A stretch of 63,237 bases of DNA from Rubrivivax sp. (GTDB taxonomy: Bacteria; Pseudomonadota; Gammaproteobacteria; Burkholderiales; Burkholderiaceae_C): assembly GCA_016789955.1 (NCBI GenBank), contig JAEUPB010000099.1, positions 1 to 63,237 on the forward strand, read 5' to 3'. Positions 35,932-45,456 of the stretch are shown in pieces. The notes below the pieces were generated by a model. The model did not search any database and was not told the origin of the DNA. It worked only from the letters and a program-made list of their open reading frames with translations. Position 1 is the stretch's first letter; each line of letters opens with the position of its first letter. Made by a program: the position numbers and the translations under genes.

Positions 35932-36611
35932 GAGCGGAAGAGCCTCGAGTACTGGGTTTCGTGGCGCGCCGAGAGCAGCGCGAGTCCGGGGGTATAGGCC
36001 TGACGGGCGGTGTCGTCCATGGCCAGCGCGTCGTCCACCAACGGCGGCAGCGCCTCGGCCAGCGCGCCGAGCACGCGCTGGCCGGCAGTCTGGCCGAGCG
36101 GCACGGCCTTGAGCGCGGCCTGCACGAGGTTCTCGGCCCAGCCGAAGCCGTGGGCCAGCAGCGCGTCGCGCGCGGTGGCGCCGCTGCGCACCACCGCCAG
36201 CGCCCACGCCAGCGGCCAGGTCGGGGCCGGCGCCAGCGCGGCGAGCATGTCCACGCGGGCATCGCCGTCGCCGGAACCGGCCCGCAGCCACTCGAGCATC
36301 GAGCGGCCCATCTGCTCCGTCTGGCGCAACAGCTCCCGGCTCTCGCGCGTGCGGCGGTGCCAGTCGTTCAGGGCCGCGAGGCGCGGCGCGTCGGTCTGCC
36401 GCCATGCCGCCAGCGCCTGCGCCAACAGCGGCAGTTCCGAACGGCCGAGCGCCAGCGCCTGCTGGTCGAGCAGCCATCGTTGCGTGGTGGCCTCGTCGCC
36501 GACGAGTCCGGCCTCGATAACCGCTTCCAGCCCTTCGGAGTAGCTGTAGCCGCCCACCGGCAGCGCCGGCGAGGCGAGCCAGATCAGCTGCAGCAGCGTG
36601 GACGGTGTCAT
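35928..36611 (-). CDS. ureF: Urease accessory protein UreF
   Basis: A 227-residue all-helical accessory protein that gates UreG in the urease activation complex. The N-terminal [20 protein letters not shown] (LPVG-Y-YS motif) is diagnostic, as is the SEGLE segment that follows. It is the first gene of a ureF-ureG-ureD block separated from ureABCE by an oppositely oriented gene. Its ATG is only 44 bp from the start of that divergent gene, so a separate ureFGD promoter must lie in or overlap that space. Confidence 0.93.
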   Translation of the reverse strand: MTPSTLLQLIWLASPALPVGGYSYSEGLEAVIEAGLVGDEATTQRWLLDQQALALGRSELPLLAQALAAWRQTDAPRLAALNDWHRRTRESRELLRQTEQMGRSMLEWLRAGSGDGDARVDMLAALAPAPTWPLAWALAVVRSGATARDALLAHGFGWAENLVQAALKAVPLGQTAGQRVLGALAEALPPLVDDALAMDDTARQAYTPGLALLSARHETQYSRLFRS

Positions 36612-36655
36612 CGGGGCGACGTTATAACGAGCCTGTCGTTCGCAAGGACCGGGCC
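36612..36655. promoter_or_regulatory. Compact divergent promoter region with GTTATAAC palindrome
   Basis: This 44-bp gap separates the starts of ureF (minus) and the persulfide dioxygenase fusion (plus). The palindrome GTTATAAC (36621-36628) offers a TATAAC -10-like element on both strands. For ureF this would leave almost no leader. No convincing -35 is seen. Confidence 0.4.
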
Positions 36656-37729
36656 ATGTTGATCTTTCGCCAGCTCTTCGATCCCGTCTCGTCGACCTAC
36701 TCCTACCTGCTGGGCGACGACAGCCGCGGCGAGGCGGTGCTGATCGACCCGGTATTCGAGCATGCGCGGCGTGACAGCGCGCTGCTGCGCGAGCTCGGGC
36801 TCAGGCTGGTGGCCACGCTCGACACCCACGTGCACGCCGACCACGTGACCGGCGCCTGGCTGCTGAAGTCGCGCCTGGGCAGCCGCATCGCCGGCGCCGC
36901 GGCCGGCGGCGCGCAGGGGCTCGACGTGCCGCTGGCCCATGGCGACACCGTGGCCTTCGGCCGCCGGACGCTGATCGTGCGCGCCACGCCGGGCCACACC
37001 GACGGCTGCCTCAGCTTCGTGCTCGACGACGAGAGCCTGGCCTTCACCGGCGATGCGCTGCTGATCCGCGGCTGCGGCCGAACCGACTTCCAGCAGGGCA
37101 GCGCCGAACGGCTGTACCGCTCGGTACACGAGCAGCTGCTGACGCTGCCCGCGCACGCGCTGCTGTACCCGGCGCACGACTACAAGGGCCTCACCGTGAC
37201 CAGCGTGGCCGAGGAGCGCCGCTACAACCCGCGCTTCGGCGGCGACAGCAACCTCGGCGACTTCGTCGGCTACATGAACCACCTCGGGCTGCCGCATCCC
37301 AAGCAGATGGCGGTGGCCGTGCCGGCGAACCTGCGCTGCGGCCGCCCCGATGGTGACGTGGCGCCACCGGCCGAACCGGCCTGGGCACCGCTGACCTGGA
37401 CCTTCGCCGGGCTGTGGGAGATCGCGCCCGCGGTGCTGGAGGAGCTCTCGCCCGCACCCCAGATCGTCGACGTGCGTGAGGTCGCCGAGTTCGACGGGCC
37501 GCTGGGCCGCATCCCGGGCGCGCTGCCCATCCCGCTGGCCGAATTGCCGGCGCTCAGCAGCACGCTGGACCGCGCGCGGCCGGTGGTCACCGTATGCCGC
37601 TCGGGCGTGCGTTCGGCGCAGGCTGCGGTCCTGCTGGCCCGGCAGGGCTTCGGCGACGTGGCCAACCTGGCCGGCGGAATGCTGCGCTGGCGGGCGTCGG
37701 GCGGAGAGGTCGAGGGGGGCGCGGCCTGA
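36656..37729 (+). CDS. Persulfide dioxygenase-rhodanese fusion
   Basis: A 357-residue two-domain enzyme. Residues 1-230 form an ETHE1-like metallo-beta-lactamase fold with the iron-binding motif THVHADH (about 55-61), a GHTDG box, and the [17 protein letters not shown] segment specific to persulfide dioxygenases. Residues 265-355 are a rhodanese domain with active cysteine 314 in [16 protein letters not shown]1 oxidises glutathione persulfide to sulfite; the rhodanese domain can interconvert persulfide and thiosulfate. Such fusions are known in Burkholderia. It interrupts the urease genes on the opposite strand; no link with urea is evident. Confidence 0.9.
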   Translation: MLIFRQLFDPVSSTYSYLLGDDSRGEAVLIDPVFEHARRDSALLRELGLRLVATLDTHVHADHVTGAWLLKSRLGSRIAGAAAGGAQGLDVPLAHGDTVAFGRRTLIVRATPGHTDGCLSFVLDDESLAFTGDALLIRGCGRTDFQQGSAERLYRSVHEQLLTLPAHALLYPAHDYKGLTVTSVAEERRYNPRFGGDSNLGDFVGYMNHLGLPHPKQMAVAVPANLRCGRPDGDVAPPAEPAWAPLTWTFAGLWEIAPAVLEELSPAPQIVDVREVAEFDGPLGRIPGALPIPLAELPALSSTLDRARPVVTVCRSGVRSAQAAVLLARQGFGDVANLAGGMLRWRASGGEVEGGAA

Positions 37730-37780
37730 AGCACCGGCCGGATCCAGGGACCCTGAGCTCAGGTGGCCCCGGCGGCCTCC

Positions 37781-38386
37781 TCAGTGCTTGTGGTCGTGGC
37801 CGTGGCCATGGCCGTGGTCATGCCCGTGGCCGTGGTCATGGCGGTGCTCGTGGTGCCCATGGTCATGGTGATCGTGACCCTCGTGCCCATGCCCGTGGTC
37901 GTGATCGTGCGCATGATCGTGGGCATGGCCCCCGGCCGCATACGCGCCCGCCTCCGGCTCGAAGGCCTCCTGCGCCTCGCTGACGATCAGGTGCTGCCGG
38001 CGCAGCATGTCGGCCAGCACCGGGTCGGGCTCAAACTTCAGGTGATCGGGCCGCACCTCGAGCTGCACGTGGCGGTTGCCCAGGTGGTAGGCCGCGCGCA
38101 GCAGGTCGTGCGGCGAGCCGTGCTCGCTGCAGTGGCGCACCACCATCACGGCCTGCGGTGCCGCCTGCACGCGCACGAACGAGCCGTCCTCGGCCACCAG
38201 CACGTCGCCGCCGCGCACCACCGTGCCGCGGGCCAGGAACACGCCCAGGCGGCGGCCGGTGGAGTCGGTGGCTTCGAAGCGGCTCTTCTGCCGTGTGTCC
38301 CAGTCGAGCTCGACGCTCGCGGCGCGGTTGAGCAGCACCTTGGCCAGCCCGCGGCCCTGGGGGATGAGCTTGTCGATGGTCAGCAT
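37781..38386 (-). CDS. ureE: Urease nickel metallochaperone UreE with long His-rich tail
   Basis: About 201 residues. The two-domain UreE core (about 1-145) includes LLNRAASVELDWDTRQKSR, FLARGTVVRGGDVL and the AYHLGNRHVQ nickel site. The last 50 residues contain about 25 histidines, mostly in H-D, H-G and H-E pairs. This is longer than in many homologues and should bind several nickel ions for storage. The ATG at 38386 (MLTIDKLIPQ) matches the family start. It ends convergent with the dioxygenase fusion. Confidence 0.94.
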   Translation of the reverse strand: MLTIDKLIPQGRGLAKVLLNRAASVELDWDTRQKSRFEATDSTGRRLGVFLARGTVVRGGDVLVAEDGSFVRVQAAPQAVMVVRHCSEHGSPHDLLRAAYHLGNRHVQLEVRPDHLKFEPDPVLADMLRRQHLIVSEAQEAFEPEAGAYAAGGHAHDHAHDHDHGHGHEGHDHHDHGHHEHRHDHGHGHDHGHGHGHDHKH

Positions 38387-38443
38387 GGGGCGATTGTCGT
38401 CCACGCCCGATGGCCATCCGGCGCGCCGGCGCCGGCGCGGCGA

Positions 38444-40171
38444 TCAGAACAGGAAGTACCGCTGCGCCATCGGCAGCACCGTGGCCGGCTCACAGGTCAG
38501 CAGTTGCCCGTCGGCGCGCACGGCATAGGTCTGCGCATTGATCTCCATCTTCGGCAGGTAGGCGTTGTGCACCATCTGCCGCTTGGTCACGCCGCGCACG
38601 CCCTTGACCGCCGCCAGCTGCTTGTGCAGCCCGTAGCTCTCGGCCGTCCCTTGCGCCAGCGCGGCCTGGCTGACAAACGTCAGCGACCCGCGCGCCAGCG
38701 CGCCGCCGAACGCGCCGAACATCGGCCGCGCGTGCACCGGCTGTGGCGTCGGGATGCTGGCGTTGGCGTCGCCCATCTGCGCCAGCGCGATGAACCCCCC
38801 CTTCAGCACGAGGCTCGGCTTGACGCCGAAGTACGCCGGCTTCCACAGCACGAGGTCGGCCCATTTGCCCACCGCCACCGAGCCGACCTCGTGCGCGATG
38901 CCGTTGGCCAGCGCCGGGTTGATCGTGTACTTGGCCACGTAGCGCTTGATGCGCTCGTTGTCGTTGCGCTGCGAATCGCCCGGCAGCGCGCCGCGCTGCA
39001 CCTTCATCTTGTGCGCCGTCTGCCAGGTGCGCAGGATCACCTCGCCGACACGCCCCATCGCCTGGCTGTCGCTGCTCATCATGCTGATGGCACCCAGGTC
39101 GTGCAGCACGTCCTCGGCGGCGATCGTCTCGCGGCGGATGCGGCTCTCGGCGAAGGCCAGGTCCTCGGCGATGGCCGCGTCGAGGTGGTGGCAGACCATC
39201 AGCATGTCCAGGTGCTCGTCCACCGTGTTGGCGGTGTACGGCATCGTGGGGTTGGTGGAGCTGGGCAGGAAGTTGGCCTCGCCCACCACCTTCAGGATGT
39301 CGGGCGCATGGCCGCCGCCGGCGCCTTCGGTGTGGAAGGCGCAGAGCGTGCGGCCTTTCGTCGCCGCGATCGTGTCCTCGACGAAGCCCGATTCGTTCAG
39401 CGTGTCGGAGTGGATGGAGACCTGCGTGTCGGTCGCCTCCGCGACGCCCAGGCAGCAGTCGATGGCGCTCGGCGTCGTGCCCCAGTCCTCGTGCAGCTTC
39501 AGGCCGATGGCACCGGCATCGATCTGCTGGCGCAGCGCCTCGGGCCGGCTCGCGTTGCCCTTGCCGAGGAAGCCGAGGTTCATCGGGAACGCGTCGGCCG
39601 CCAGCAGCATGCGGCGGAGGTTCTCGGGCCCCGGCGTGCAGGTGGTGGCGAAGGTGCCGGTGGCCGGGCCGGTGCCGCCGCCGAGCATCGTCGTCACGCC
39701 CGAGGCCAGCGCCTCGTCGATCTGCTGCGGGCAGATGAAGTGAATGTGGCTGTCGATGCCGCCCGCGGTGACGATCATCCCCTCGGCCGCGATGACCTCG
39801 GTGCCCGGGCCGATGACGATGTCCACGCCCGGCTGCACGTCGGGGTTGCCGGCCTTGCCGATGCCGACGATGCGGCTGCCACGCAGCCCGATGTCGGCCT
39901 TGACGATGCCGCCGTGGTCGACGATCAGCGCGTTCGTGATCACGCAGTCCACCGCTTCGTGCGCGCCCGGGCCGTTGACCTGCTGGCCCTGGCCCATGCC
40001 GTCGCGAATGGTCTTGCCGCCGCCGAACTTCACTTCCTCGCCGTAGCCGCCGGCACGCAGCGTCAGGTCCTGCTCGACCTCGAGGATCAGTTCCGTGTCG
40101 GCCAGCCGCAGGCGGTCGCCGACGGTCGGGCCGTACATCTCGGCGTAGGCGCGGCGTCCGAGGGTGGCCAT
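38444..40171 (-). CDS. ureC: Urease subunit alpha
   Basis: The 575-residue catalytic subunit, which hydrolyses urea to ammonia and carbamate. Visible active-site segments are the nickel ligands in [14 protein letters not shown], the carbamylated lysine near residue 225 in [11 protein letters not shown], the [15 protein letters not shown] flap region (catalytic histidine near it) and the [13 protein letters not shown] aspartate ligand. All appear intact. The ATG at 40171 overlaps the ureB stop. Confidence 0.98.
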   Translation of the reverse strand: MATLGRRAYAEMYGPTVGDRLRLADTELILEVEQDLTLRAGGYGEEVKFGGGKTIRDGMGQGQQVNGPGAHEAVDCVITNALIVDHGGIVKADIGLRGSRIVGIGKAGNPDVQPGVDIVIGPGTEVIAAEGMIVTAGGIDSHIHFICPQQIDEALASGVTTMLGGGTGPATGTFATTCTPGPENLRRMLLAADAFPMNLGFLGKGNASRPEALRQQIDAGAIGLKLHEDWGTTPSAIDCCLGVAEATDTQVSIHSDTLNESGFVEDTIAATKGRTLCAFHTEGAGGGHAPDILKVVGEANFLPSSTNPTMPYTANTVDEHLDMLMVCHHLDAAIAEDLAFAESRIRRETIAAEDVLHDLGAISMMSSDSQAMGRVGEVILRTWQTAHKMKVQRGALPGDSQRNDNERIKRYVAKYTINPALANGIAHEVGSVAVGKWADLVLWKPAYFGVKPSLVLKGGFIALAQMGDANASIPTPQPVHARPMFGAFGGALARGSLTFVSQAALAQGTAESYGLHKQLAAVKGVRGVTKRQMVHNAYLPKMEINAQTYAVRADGQLLTCEPATVLPMAQRYFLF

Positions 40172-40479
40172 CACAAGGCTCCTTGAACGAGACCACGGAA
40201 GCCGTAGACGGTACGCGCCCCGGCGTAGTCCACGAGTTCCACCGTGCGCTGCTGCCCGGGCTCGAAACGCACCGCGGTGCCGCTGGCGATGTTCAGCCGC
40301 ATGCCGCGCGCGGCCGCGCGGTCGAAGGCGAGCGCGCCATTGGTCTCGGCGAAGTGGTAGTGCGAGCCGACCTGGATCGGCCGGTCGCCGCGGTTCTCCA
40401 CCACCAGCGTGGCGGTGCGCCGCCCCGGGTTCAGCGGAAGGCTCGCGGCGTCGTCGGTCAGCAGTTCGCCCGGGATCAT
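40171..40479 (-). CDS. ureB: Urease subunit beta
   Basis: A 102-residue structural subunit of the urease (alpha-beta-gamma)3 complex. [10 protein letters not shown] at the start and [11 protein letters not shown] (about 38-48) are diagnostic. It lies 41 bp after ureA and overlaps ureC by one base pattern (ATGA). Subunits are separate genes, as usual for proteobacteria. Confidence 0.97.
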   Translation of the reverse strand: MIPGELLTDDAASLPLNPGRRTATLVVENRGDRPIQVGSHYHFAETNGALAFDRAAARGMRLNIASGTAVRFEPGQQRTVELVDYAGARTVYGFRGLVQGAL

Positions 40480-40520
40480 GCAGCGCCCCTTTTCAGTGCG
40501 TTCATCGGGTCAGGCCCAGC

Positions 40521-40823
40521 TCATGCAATGGGTTGGTGCACAGTCACCAATTTGGTGCCATCCGGAAAGGTCGCCTCGACCTGGATCTCGGGAATCAGCT
40601 CGGGTACGCCGTCCATCACGTCGGCGCGTGCCAGCACCTGCCGGCCGGCACTCATCAGCTCGGCCACCGAGCGGCCGTCGCGCGCGCCTTCGAGGATCGC
40701 CGCTGTGATGAAGGCGGTGGCCTCGGGCACGTTGAGCTTCAGGCCGCGGGCGCGCCGGCGCTCGGCCAGCAGCGCGGCGGTGAAGATCAGCAGCTTGTCC
40801 TTCTCGCGCGGGGTCAGGTCCAT
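40521..40823 (-). CDS. ureA: Urease subunit gamma
   Basis: A 100-residue structural subunit, the normal length. [20 protein letters not shown] at the start, then [10 protein letters not shown] and the C-terminal [18 protein letters not shown] are diagnostic. It is the first gene of the ureABCE block. Its start is 46 bp from the GTG of the divergent permease-kinase gene, so the two promoters share a short region. Confidence 0.97.
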   Translation of the reverse strand: MDLTPREKDKLLIFTAALLAERRRARGLKLNVPEATAFITAAILEGARDGRSVAELMSAGRQVLARADVMDGVPELIPEIQVEATFPDGTKLVTVHQPIA

Positions 40824-40869
40824 CGTGCGGGCACCGTAAGCAATCCGGCGGCCATGTTATGCGCCGCTG

Positions 40870-43800
40870 GTGCGGATCTTGTATTGGTACTGGTCCGTGA
40901 GCCTGGCACCCCCCGCCCCCCAACGCGTCGTCAAGGCCCGGCGCGACTACAACGCCTGGGTCGCCCGCGAGTCGATGGAGGACTACGCGCTGCGTTTCAC
41001 GCCGCACGGCTTCCGACGCTGGAGCGCCTGGCGGGTGGCCAACACGGCCTTTGGCGCGGCTTCGTTCCTGGTGCTCGAGGCCGTGGGCGCCACGCTGCTG
41101 GTGCAGTACGGGTTCACCAATGCGCTGTGGGCGATCCTCGCCACGGGCCTGATCATCTTCGGCGCCGGCTGGCCGGTGAGCGTCTATGCGGCACGTCACG
41201 GCGTCGACATGGACCTGCTGACGCGCGGGGCCGGCTTCGGCTACATCGGCTCGACGATCACCTCGCTGATCTACGCGAGCTTCACCTTCATCTTCTTCGC
41301 ACTCGAGGCCGCGGTGATGGCCTACGCGCTCGAACTCGCCTTCGACATCCCGCCGGCCTGGGGCTACCTGATCTGCGCGCTGGTGGTGATCCCGCTGGTG
41401 GCCCACGGCGTGACCGCGATCTCGTGGCTGCAGGTGTGGACGCAGCCGATGTGGATCGTGATGCTGGTGCTGCCCTACCTCTACGTCTGGAAGCACAACC
41501 CGGGCGTGTTCGAGGGCGTGCTGCACTACGGCGGCGAGCATGGCGTCGGCGCCGGTTTCGATGCGCGGGCCTTCGGCGCGGCGCTGACGGTGGGCATCGC
41601 GCTGATCACGCAGATGGGCGAGCAGGTCGACTATCTGCGCTTCATGCCGGCGGCCAAGCCCGGGACGACCGGCCGCGTCGGCTGGTGGGCGGCGGTGATC
41701 GTCGGCGGCCCCGGGTGGGTGATCCCCGGCGTGCTGAAGATGCTGGGCGGCGCGCTGCTGGCCTACCTGGCCATCACTCTGATGGTGCCGCCCGAGCGCG
41801 CGGTGGACCCGAACCGCATGTACCTCGCCGGCTACGAGTACGTGACGAGCCACTACGGCTGGGCGGTGGCGCTGACGGCGACCTTCGTCGTCGTGTCGCA
41901 GCTCAAGATCAACGTCACCAACGCCTATGCGGGGTCGCTCGCGTGGAGCAACTTCTTCTCGCGCCTGACCCACGCGCACCCCGGCCGTGTCGTGTGGATG
42001 GTGTTCAACACCGCCATCGCGCTGGTGCTGATGGAGATGAACGTCTTCAACGCGCTGAGCCACGTGCTGGGGCTGTACGCCAACGTGGCCATCGCCTGGA
42101 TGATGGCGGTGGTGGCCGACCTCGTCGTGAACAAGCCGCTCGGCTGGTCGCCACCGGGCATCGAGTTCCGCCGCGCGCACTTGTACGACATCAACCCGGT
42201 CGGCGTCGGTGCGATGGGCATCGCGTCGGCGCTCTCGGTCACGGCGCACCTGGGCGTGTTCGGCGACTGGGCGCAGGCCTACTCGGCGATGATCGCGCTG
42301 GTCACCGCCTTCGTCGCCTCGCCGCTGATCGCCTGGGCCACGCGCGGCCGCTATTACCTGGCGCGGCGGGTGATCCCGATCGCGCCGAAGCCCATGGCCA
42401 CCGAGGCCACCGCCGCACAGGACGGCACCTACCGCCGGCTGACCCGCTGCTGCGTCTGCGAGCGCGAGTACGAGGCGCCCGATGTCGCCCAGTGCCCCGC
42501 CTACCAGGGCCCGATCTGCTCGCTGTGCTGCACGCTGGACGCGCGCTGCGACGACCTGTGCAAGCCCGACGCGCGCCTGTCGGCGCAGTGGACGGCTGCG
42601 CTGCGCCGGCTGCTTCCGCGGCGCATGTGGCCGCAGCTCGATGCCGGCCTGGCGTCGTTCCTGCTGACGATGGTGGTGGTGACGCCGGCGCTGGCGGTGC
42701 TGATGGCGCTGGTGCACGGGCTGATCGCGCGCTCGCTGGCCGCGGCCGGCCCGCAGGCTGCCGAGTGGCTGCCGATGGCGCGCGAGGCCTTCTTCGCCGC
42801 GTACTTCCTGCTGCTGGTGGTTGCCGGCGTGGTGGCGTGGTGGCTGGCGCTGGCGCAGCACAGCCGCCGCGCCGCGCAGGAAGAGTCGAACCGCCAGACC
42901 GAGGCACTGAACCGCGAGATCGAGTCGCACCGCCGCACCGACGAGCAGTTGCAGAAGGCGCGCCGCGAGGCCGACCGCGCCAACCAGGCCAAGAGCCGCT
43001 ACATCACGACGATCAGCCACGAGCTGCGCACGCCGCTGAACAGCATCCTCGGCTACGCGCAGCTGCTGGAGGAAGACGACGCGATGCCCGCGCACCGACG
43101 CCAAGCGGTGAGCGTGATCCGCCGCGGCGGCGACCACCTGCTCGGGCTCATCGAGGGCACGCTGGACATCGCGCGCATCGAGTCGGGCAAGCTCACGCTG
43201 GAGACGCGGCCGATGCGCTTCGCCGACGGCATGGCCGAGCTGGCGCGCATGTTCGAGCTGCAGGCCGCCGGGCGCGGCATCGGCTTCCGCTTCGAGGTCG
43301 AAGGCACGCTGCCGCCGGTGGTGCGTGCCGACGAGAAGCGGTTGCGGCAGATCCTCATCAACCTGCTGGGCAACGCCGTGAAGTTCACCCAGCAAGGCCA
43401 CGTGTGCCTGCGCGTGCAGCACCAGCGCGAGATGGCGCGCTTCGAGATCAGCGACACCGGCCCGGGCATGGACGAGGCCGAGCTCGCGCGCGTGTTCGAG
43501 CCTTTCGAGCGCGGCAGCGCGGCCAGTGGCCACTCGGTGGGCAGCACCGGCCTGGGCCTGACGATCGCGCGCATGCTGACCGCGCTGATGGGCGGCGAGA
43601 TGCAGGTGGCCAGCACGCCGGGCGCGGGCACCACGTTCACGATCCGGCTCTTCCTGCCCGAGGTGACCGGTGCACTACCCGAGCTGCTGGCATCGCCGGG
43701 CGGCCACGGCCACACCGGCTATGCCGGCCCGCGCCGCACCGTGTGGGTGGTGGACAACGAGGAAGCCGACCGCCGCCTGCTGCGCGACGTACTGGAGCCG

Positions 43801-44406
43801 CTCGGCTTCCAGGTGCGTACCGCCGGCAGCGGCGAGGAAGCGCTGGCGATGGCCGGCGAGACCGGCGACCGTGCCGATGCGCTGCCGGACGCGCTGTTCA
43901 TGGACCTGGCGATGCCCGGCATCGACGGCTGGGAGACGCTGCGCCGGCTGCGCGCGCGGGGCTGGACGATGCCGATGGCGGTGGTCTCGGCCAACGCCTT
44001 CGACCGCAAGCTCGACAACCCGGTCGGCCTGCCGCCCGAGGACTTCATCGTCAAGCCGGTGAGGCTGACCGAGCTGCTCGACTGGCTGGGCAGGCGGCTG
44101 GCGCTGCAGTGGATCGCCGCGCCGCGCAGGGCCGCACCGGCCGCACCCCCGGCACGCGAGCGGGCCGCAGCCGCGCCGCCCCTGCCCGACCGCGCCCGGC
44201 TGCAGGCGCTGCTGCAGGCCGTGACGCTGGGCCACGTGCGCGGCATCGGCCGTGCGCTCGATGCCATCGAGGCCGACGACGCCGCCCACGCGGCCTTCGT
44301 CGAGCCGCTGCGCGCGCTGGCCCGCCAGTACCGCTACGACGCCATGACCGACGCGCTGCGGCGCGCGCTCGGCGACCCTCCGCTGGAACCCCGCCATGCC
44401 GCCTGA
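40870..44406 (+). CDS. NCS1-type permease fused to a hybrid histidine kinase/response regulator
   Basis: About 1178 residues. The first 510 form a multi-helix membrane domain resembling NCS1 purine/cytosine/allantoin/hydantoin permeases. A cysteine cluster follows (about 526-562; CCVC, then CSLCC and two more cysteines) that could bind zinc or a cofactor. Two further helices (about 592-618, 641-663) lead to a coiled coil, HisKA with H717 (ISHELRTPLNS), HATPase (about 815-935) and a receiver with D1012 (LFMDLAMPG). A short helical C-terminal domain ends the protein. The GTG at 40870 is the longest start; a GTG at 40897 is possible. Next to urease and urt genes, it probably senses a nitrogen compound. 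Confidence 0.88.
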   Translation: MRILYWYWSVSLAPPAPQRVVKARRDYNAWVARESMEDYALRFTPHGFRRWSAWRVANTAFGAASFLVLEAVGATLLVQYGFTNALWAILATGLIIFGAGWPVSVYAARHGVDMDLLTRGAGFGYIGSTITSLIYASFTFIFFALEAAVMAYALELAFDIPPAWGYLICALVVIPLVAHGVTAISWLQVWTQPMWIVMLVLPYLYVWKHNPGVFEGVLHYGGEHGVGAGFDARAFGAALTVGIALITQMGEQVDYLRFMPAAKPGTTGRVGWWAAVIVGGPGWVIPGVLKMLGGALLAYLAITLMVPPERAVDPNRMYLAGYEYVTSHYGWAVALTATFVVVSQLKINVTNAYAGSLAWSNFFSRLTHAHPGRVVWMVFNTAIALVLMEMNVFNALSHVLGLYANVAIAWMMAVVADLVVNKPLGWSPPGIEFRRAHLYDINPVGVGAMGIASALSVTAHLGVFGDWAQAYSAMIALVTAFVASPLIAWATRGRYYLARRVIPIAPKPMATEATAAQDGTYRRLTRCCVCEREYEAPDVAQCPAYQGPICSLCCTLDARCDDLCKPDARLSAQWTAALRRLLPRRMWPQLDAGLASFLLTMVVVTPALAVLMALVHGLIARSLAAAGPQAAEWLPMAREAFFAAYFLLLVVAGVVAWWLALAQHSRRAAQEESNRQTEALNREIESHRRTDEQLQKARREADRANQAKSRYITTISHELRTPLNSILGYAQLLEEDDAMPAHRRQAVSVIRRGGDHLLGLIEGTLDIARIESGKLTLETRPMRFADGMAELARMFELQAAGRGIGFRFEVEGTLPPVVRADEKRLRQILINLLGNAVKFTQQGHVCLRVQHQREMARFEISDTGPGMDEAELARVFEPFERGSAASGHSVGSTGLGLTIARMLTALMGGEMQVASTPGAGTTFTIRLFLPEVTGALPELLASPGGHGHTGYAGPRRTVWVVDNEEADRRLLRDVLEPLGFQVRTAGSGEEALAMAGETGDRADALPDALFMDLAMPGIDGWETLRRLRARGWTMPMAVVSANAFDRKLDNPVGLPPEDFIVKPVRLTELLDWLGRRLALQWIAAPRRAAPAAPPARERAAAAPPLPDRARLQALLQAVTLGHVRGIGRALDAIEADDAAHAAFVEPLRALARQYRYDAMTDALRRALGDPPLEPRHAA

Positions 44407-45376
44407 CACCCCCGCCCCCGACCCGATCGACGCGCTGCCGCCGAACGCCGACGTCGTGCTCGTCGTGGACGACGTGCCCGACAACATCGCGCTGCTCAAC
44501 GACGCGCTCGACGAGGCCGGCTACACGGTGATCGTGGCCACGCATGGCGACGCCGCGCTGCAGCTCGCGGCCCGCGCGCTGCCCGACATCGTGCTGCTCG
44601 ACGCGGTGATGCCGGGACTGGACGGCTTCGACGTGGCGCGGCGGCTGAAGGCCGACCCGCGCACCGCGTCGATCCCCATCGTGTTCATGACCGGCCTCAC
44701 CGAGACCGAACACGTGGTGGCGGCCTTCGCCGCCGGTGGCAGCGACTACGTGACCAAGCCGATCCGGCCCAAGGAGGTGCTGGCGCGCATCGCCGCGCAC
44801 CTGCGCAGCGCGCGCACGCAACGCCAGGCGCGCAATGCGCTCGACGCCTTCGGCCACGCGACGATGGTGGTGCGCGAGCGCGACGGCCGGCGCATCTGGC
44901 AGACCACGCTGGCGCGCACGCTGCTGGCCGAGTTCTTCGGCAGCGAGGACACCACGCCACCCGAACTCACAGCGTGGGTCGCACGCGAGGCGCTGCGCCG
45001 CCGCGCCGGCGCCGACCCGCACACGCTGACGCTCGCCCGCGGCCGCCGCCGCATCACGTTCGCGCTGCACGAGATGCCCGAGGAATCGCTCGAGGAAGGC
45101 AGCGACGGCGAGTGGCTCGTCGTGATGCGCGAGACCGACGACGACGCCGTCGTCGAAGCGGTGATGCTGGCCTTCAAGCTCACCGCCCGCGAGGCCGAGG
45201 TGCTGTACTGGGTGGTGAAGGGCAAGACCAACCGCGACATCGGCGACATCCTCGGCACCAGCCCGCGCACGGTCACCAAGCACCTCGAGCATGTGTTCGA
45301 GAAGCTCGGTGTCGAGACGCGCACGGCGGCGGCGGCGATGGTGATGCAGCGGGTGCGGGAACTCGGGCGCGGTTGA
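44396..45376 (+). CDS. Response regulator with REC and LuxR-type HTH
   Basis: A 326-residue regulator overlapping the permease-kinase gene by 11 bp. The receiver (about 20-138) has VVDD near its start, the phospho-acceptor in IVLLDAVMPG (about 63) and TKPI with the conserved lysine. A middle region (about 145-260) of unclear fold precedes the NarL/LuxR helix-turn-helix (about 262-318, LTAREAEVLYWVVKGKTNRD). It should receive phosphate from the NCS1-kinase and control nearby urea genes. An 18-bp inverted repeat upstream of urtA is a candidate binding site. Confidence 0.9.
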   Translation: MPPDTPAPDPIDALPPNADVVLVVDDVPDNIALLNDALDEAGYTVIVATHGDAALQLAARALPDIVLLDAVMPGLDGFDVARRLKADPRTASIPIVFMTGLTETEHVVAAFAAGGSDYVTKPIRPKEVLARIAAHLRSARTQRQARNALDAFGHATMVVRERDGRRIWQTTLARTLLAEFFGSEDTTPPELTAWVAREALRRRAGADPHTLTLARGRRRITFALHEMPEESLEEGSDGEWLVVMRETDDDAVVEAVMLAFKLTAREAEVLYWVVKGKTNRDIGDILGTSPRTVTKHLEHVFEKLGVETRTAAAAMVMQRVRELGRG

Positions 45377-45456
45377 CGCGGGCACCATCCGAAAGGCCTC
45401 CCTCCTACACTGGCCGCCGTTCGGTCACGCCGGCTCGTCGCCGGCCCTGAAGCCCC

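Noticed and set aside
37788-37940. Non-coding tandem repeat near 37.8 kb
   Set aside because: The repetitive DNA is the coding sequence of the His-rich UreE tail.
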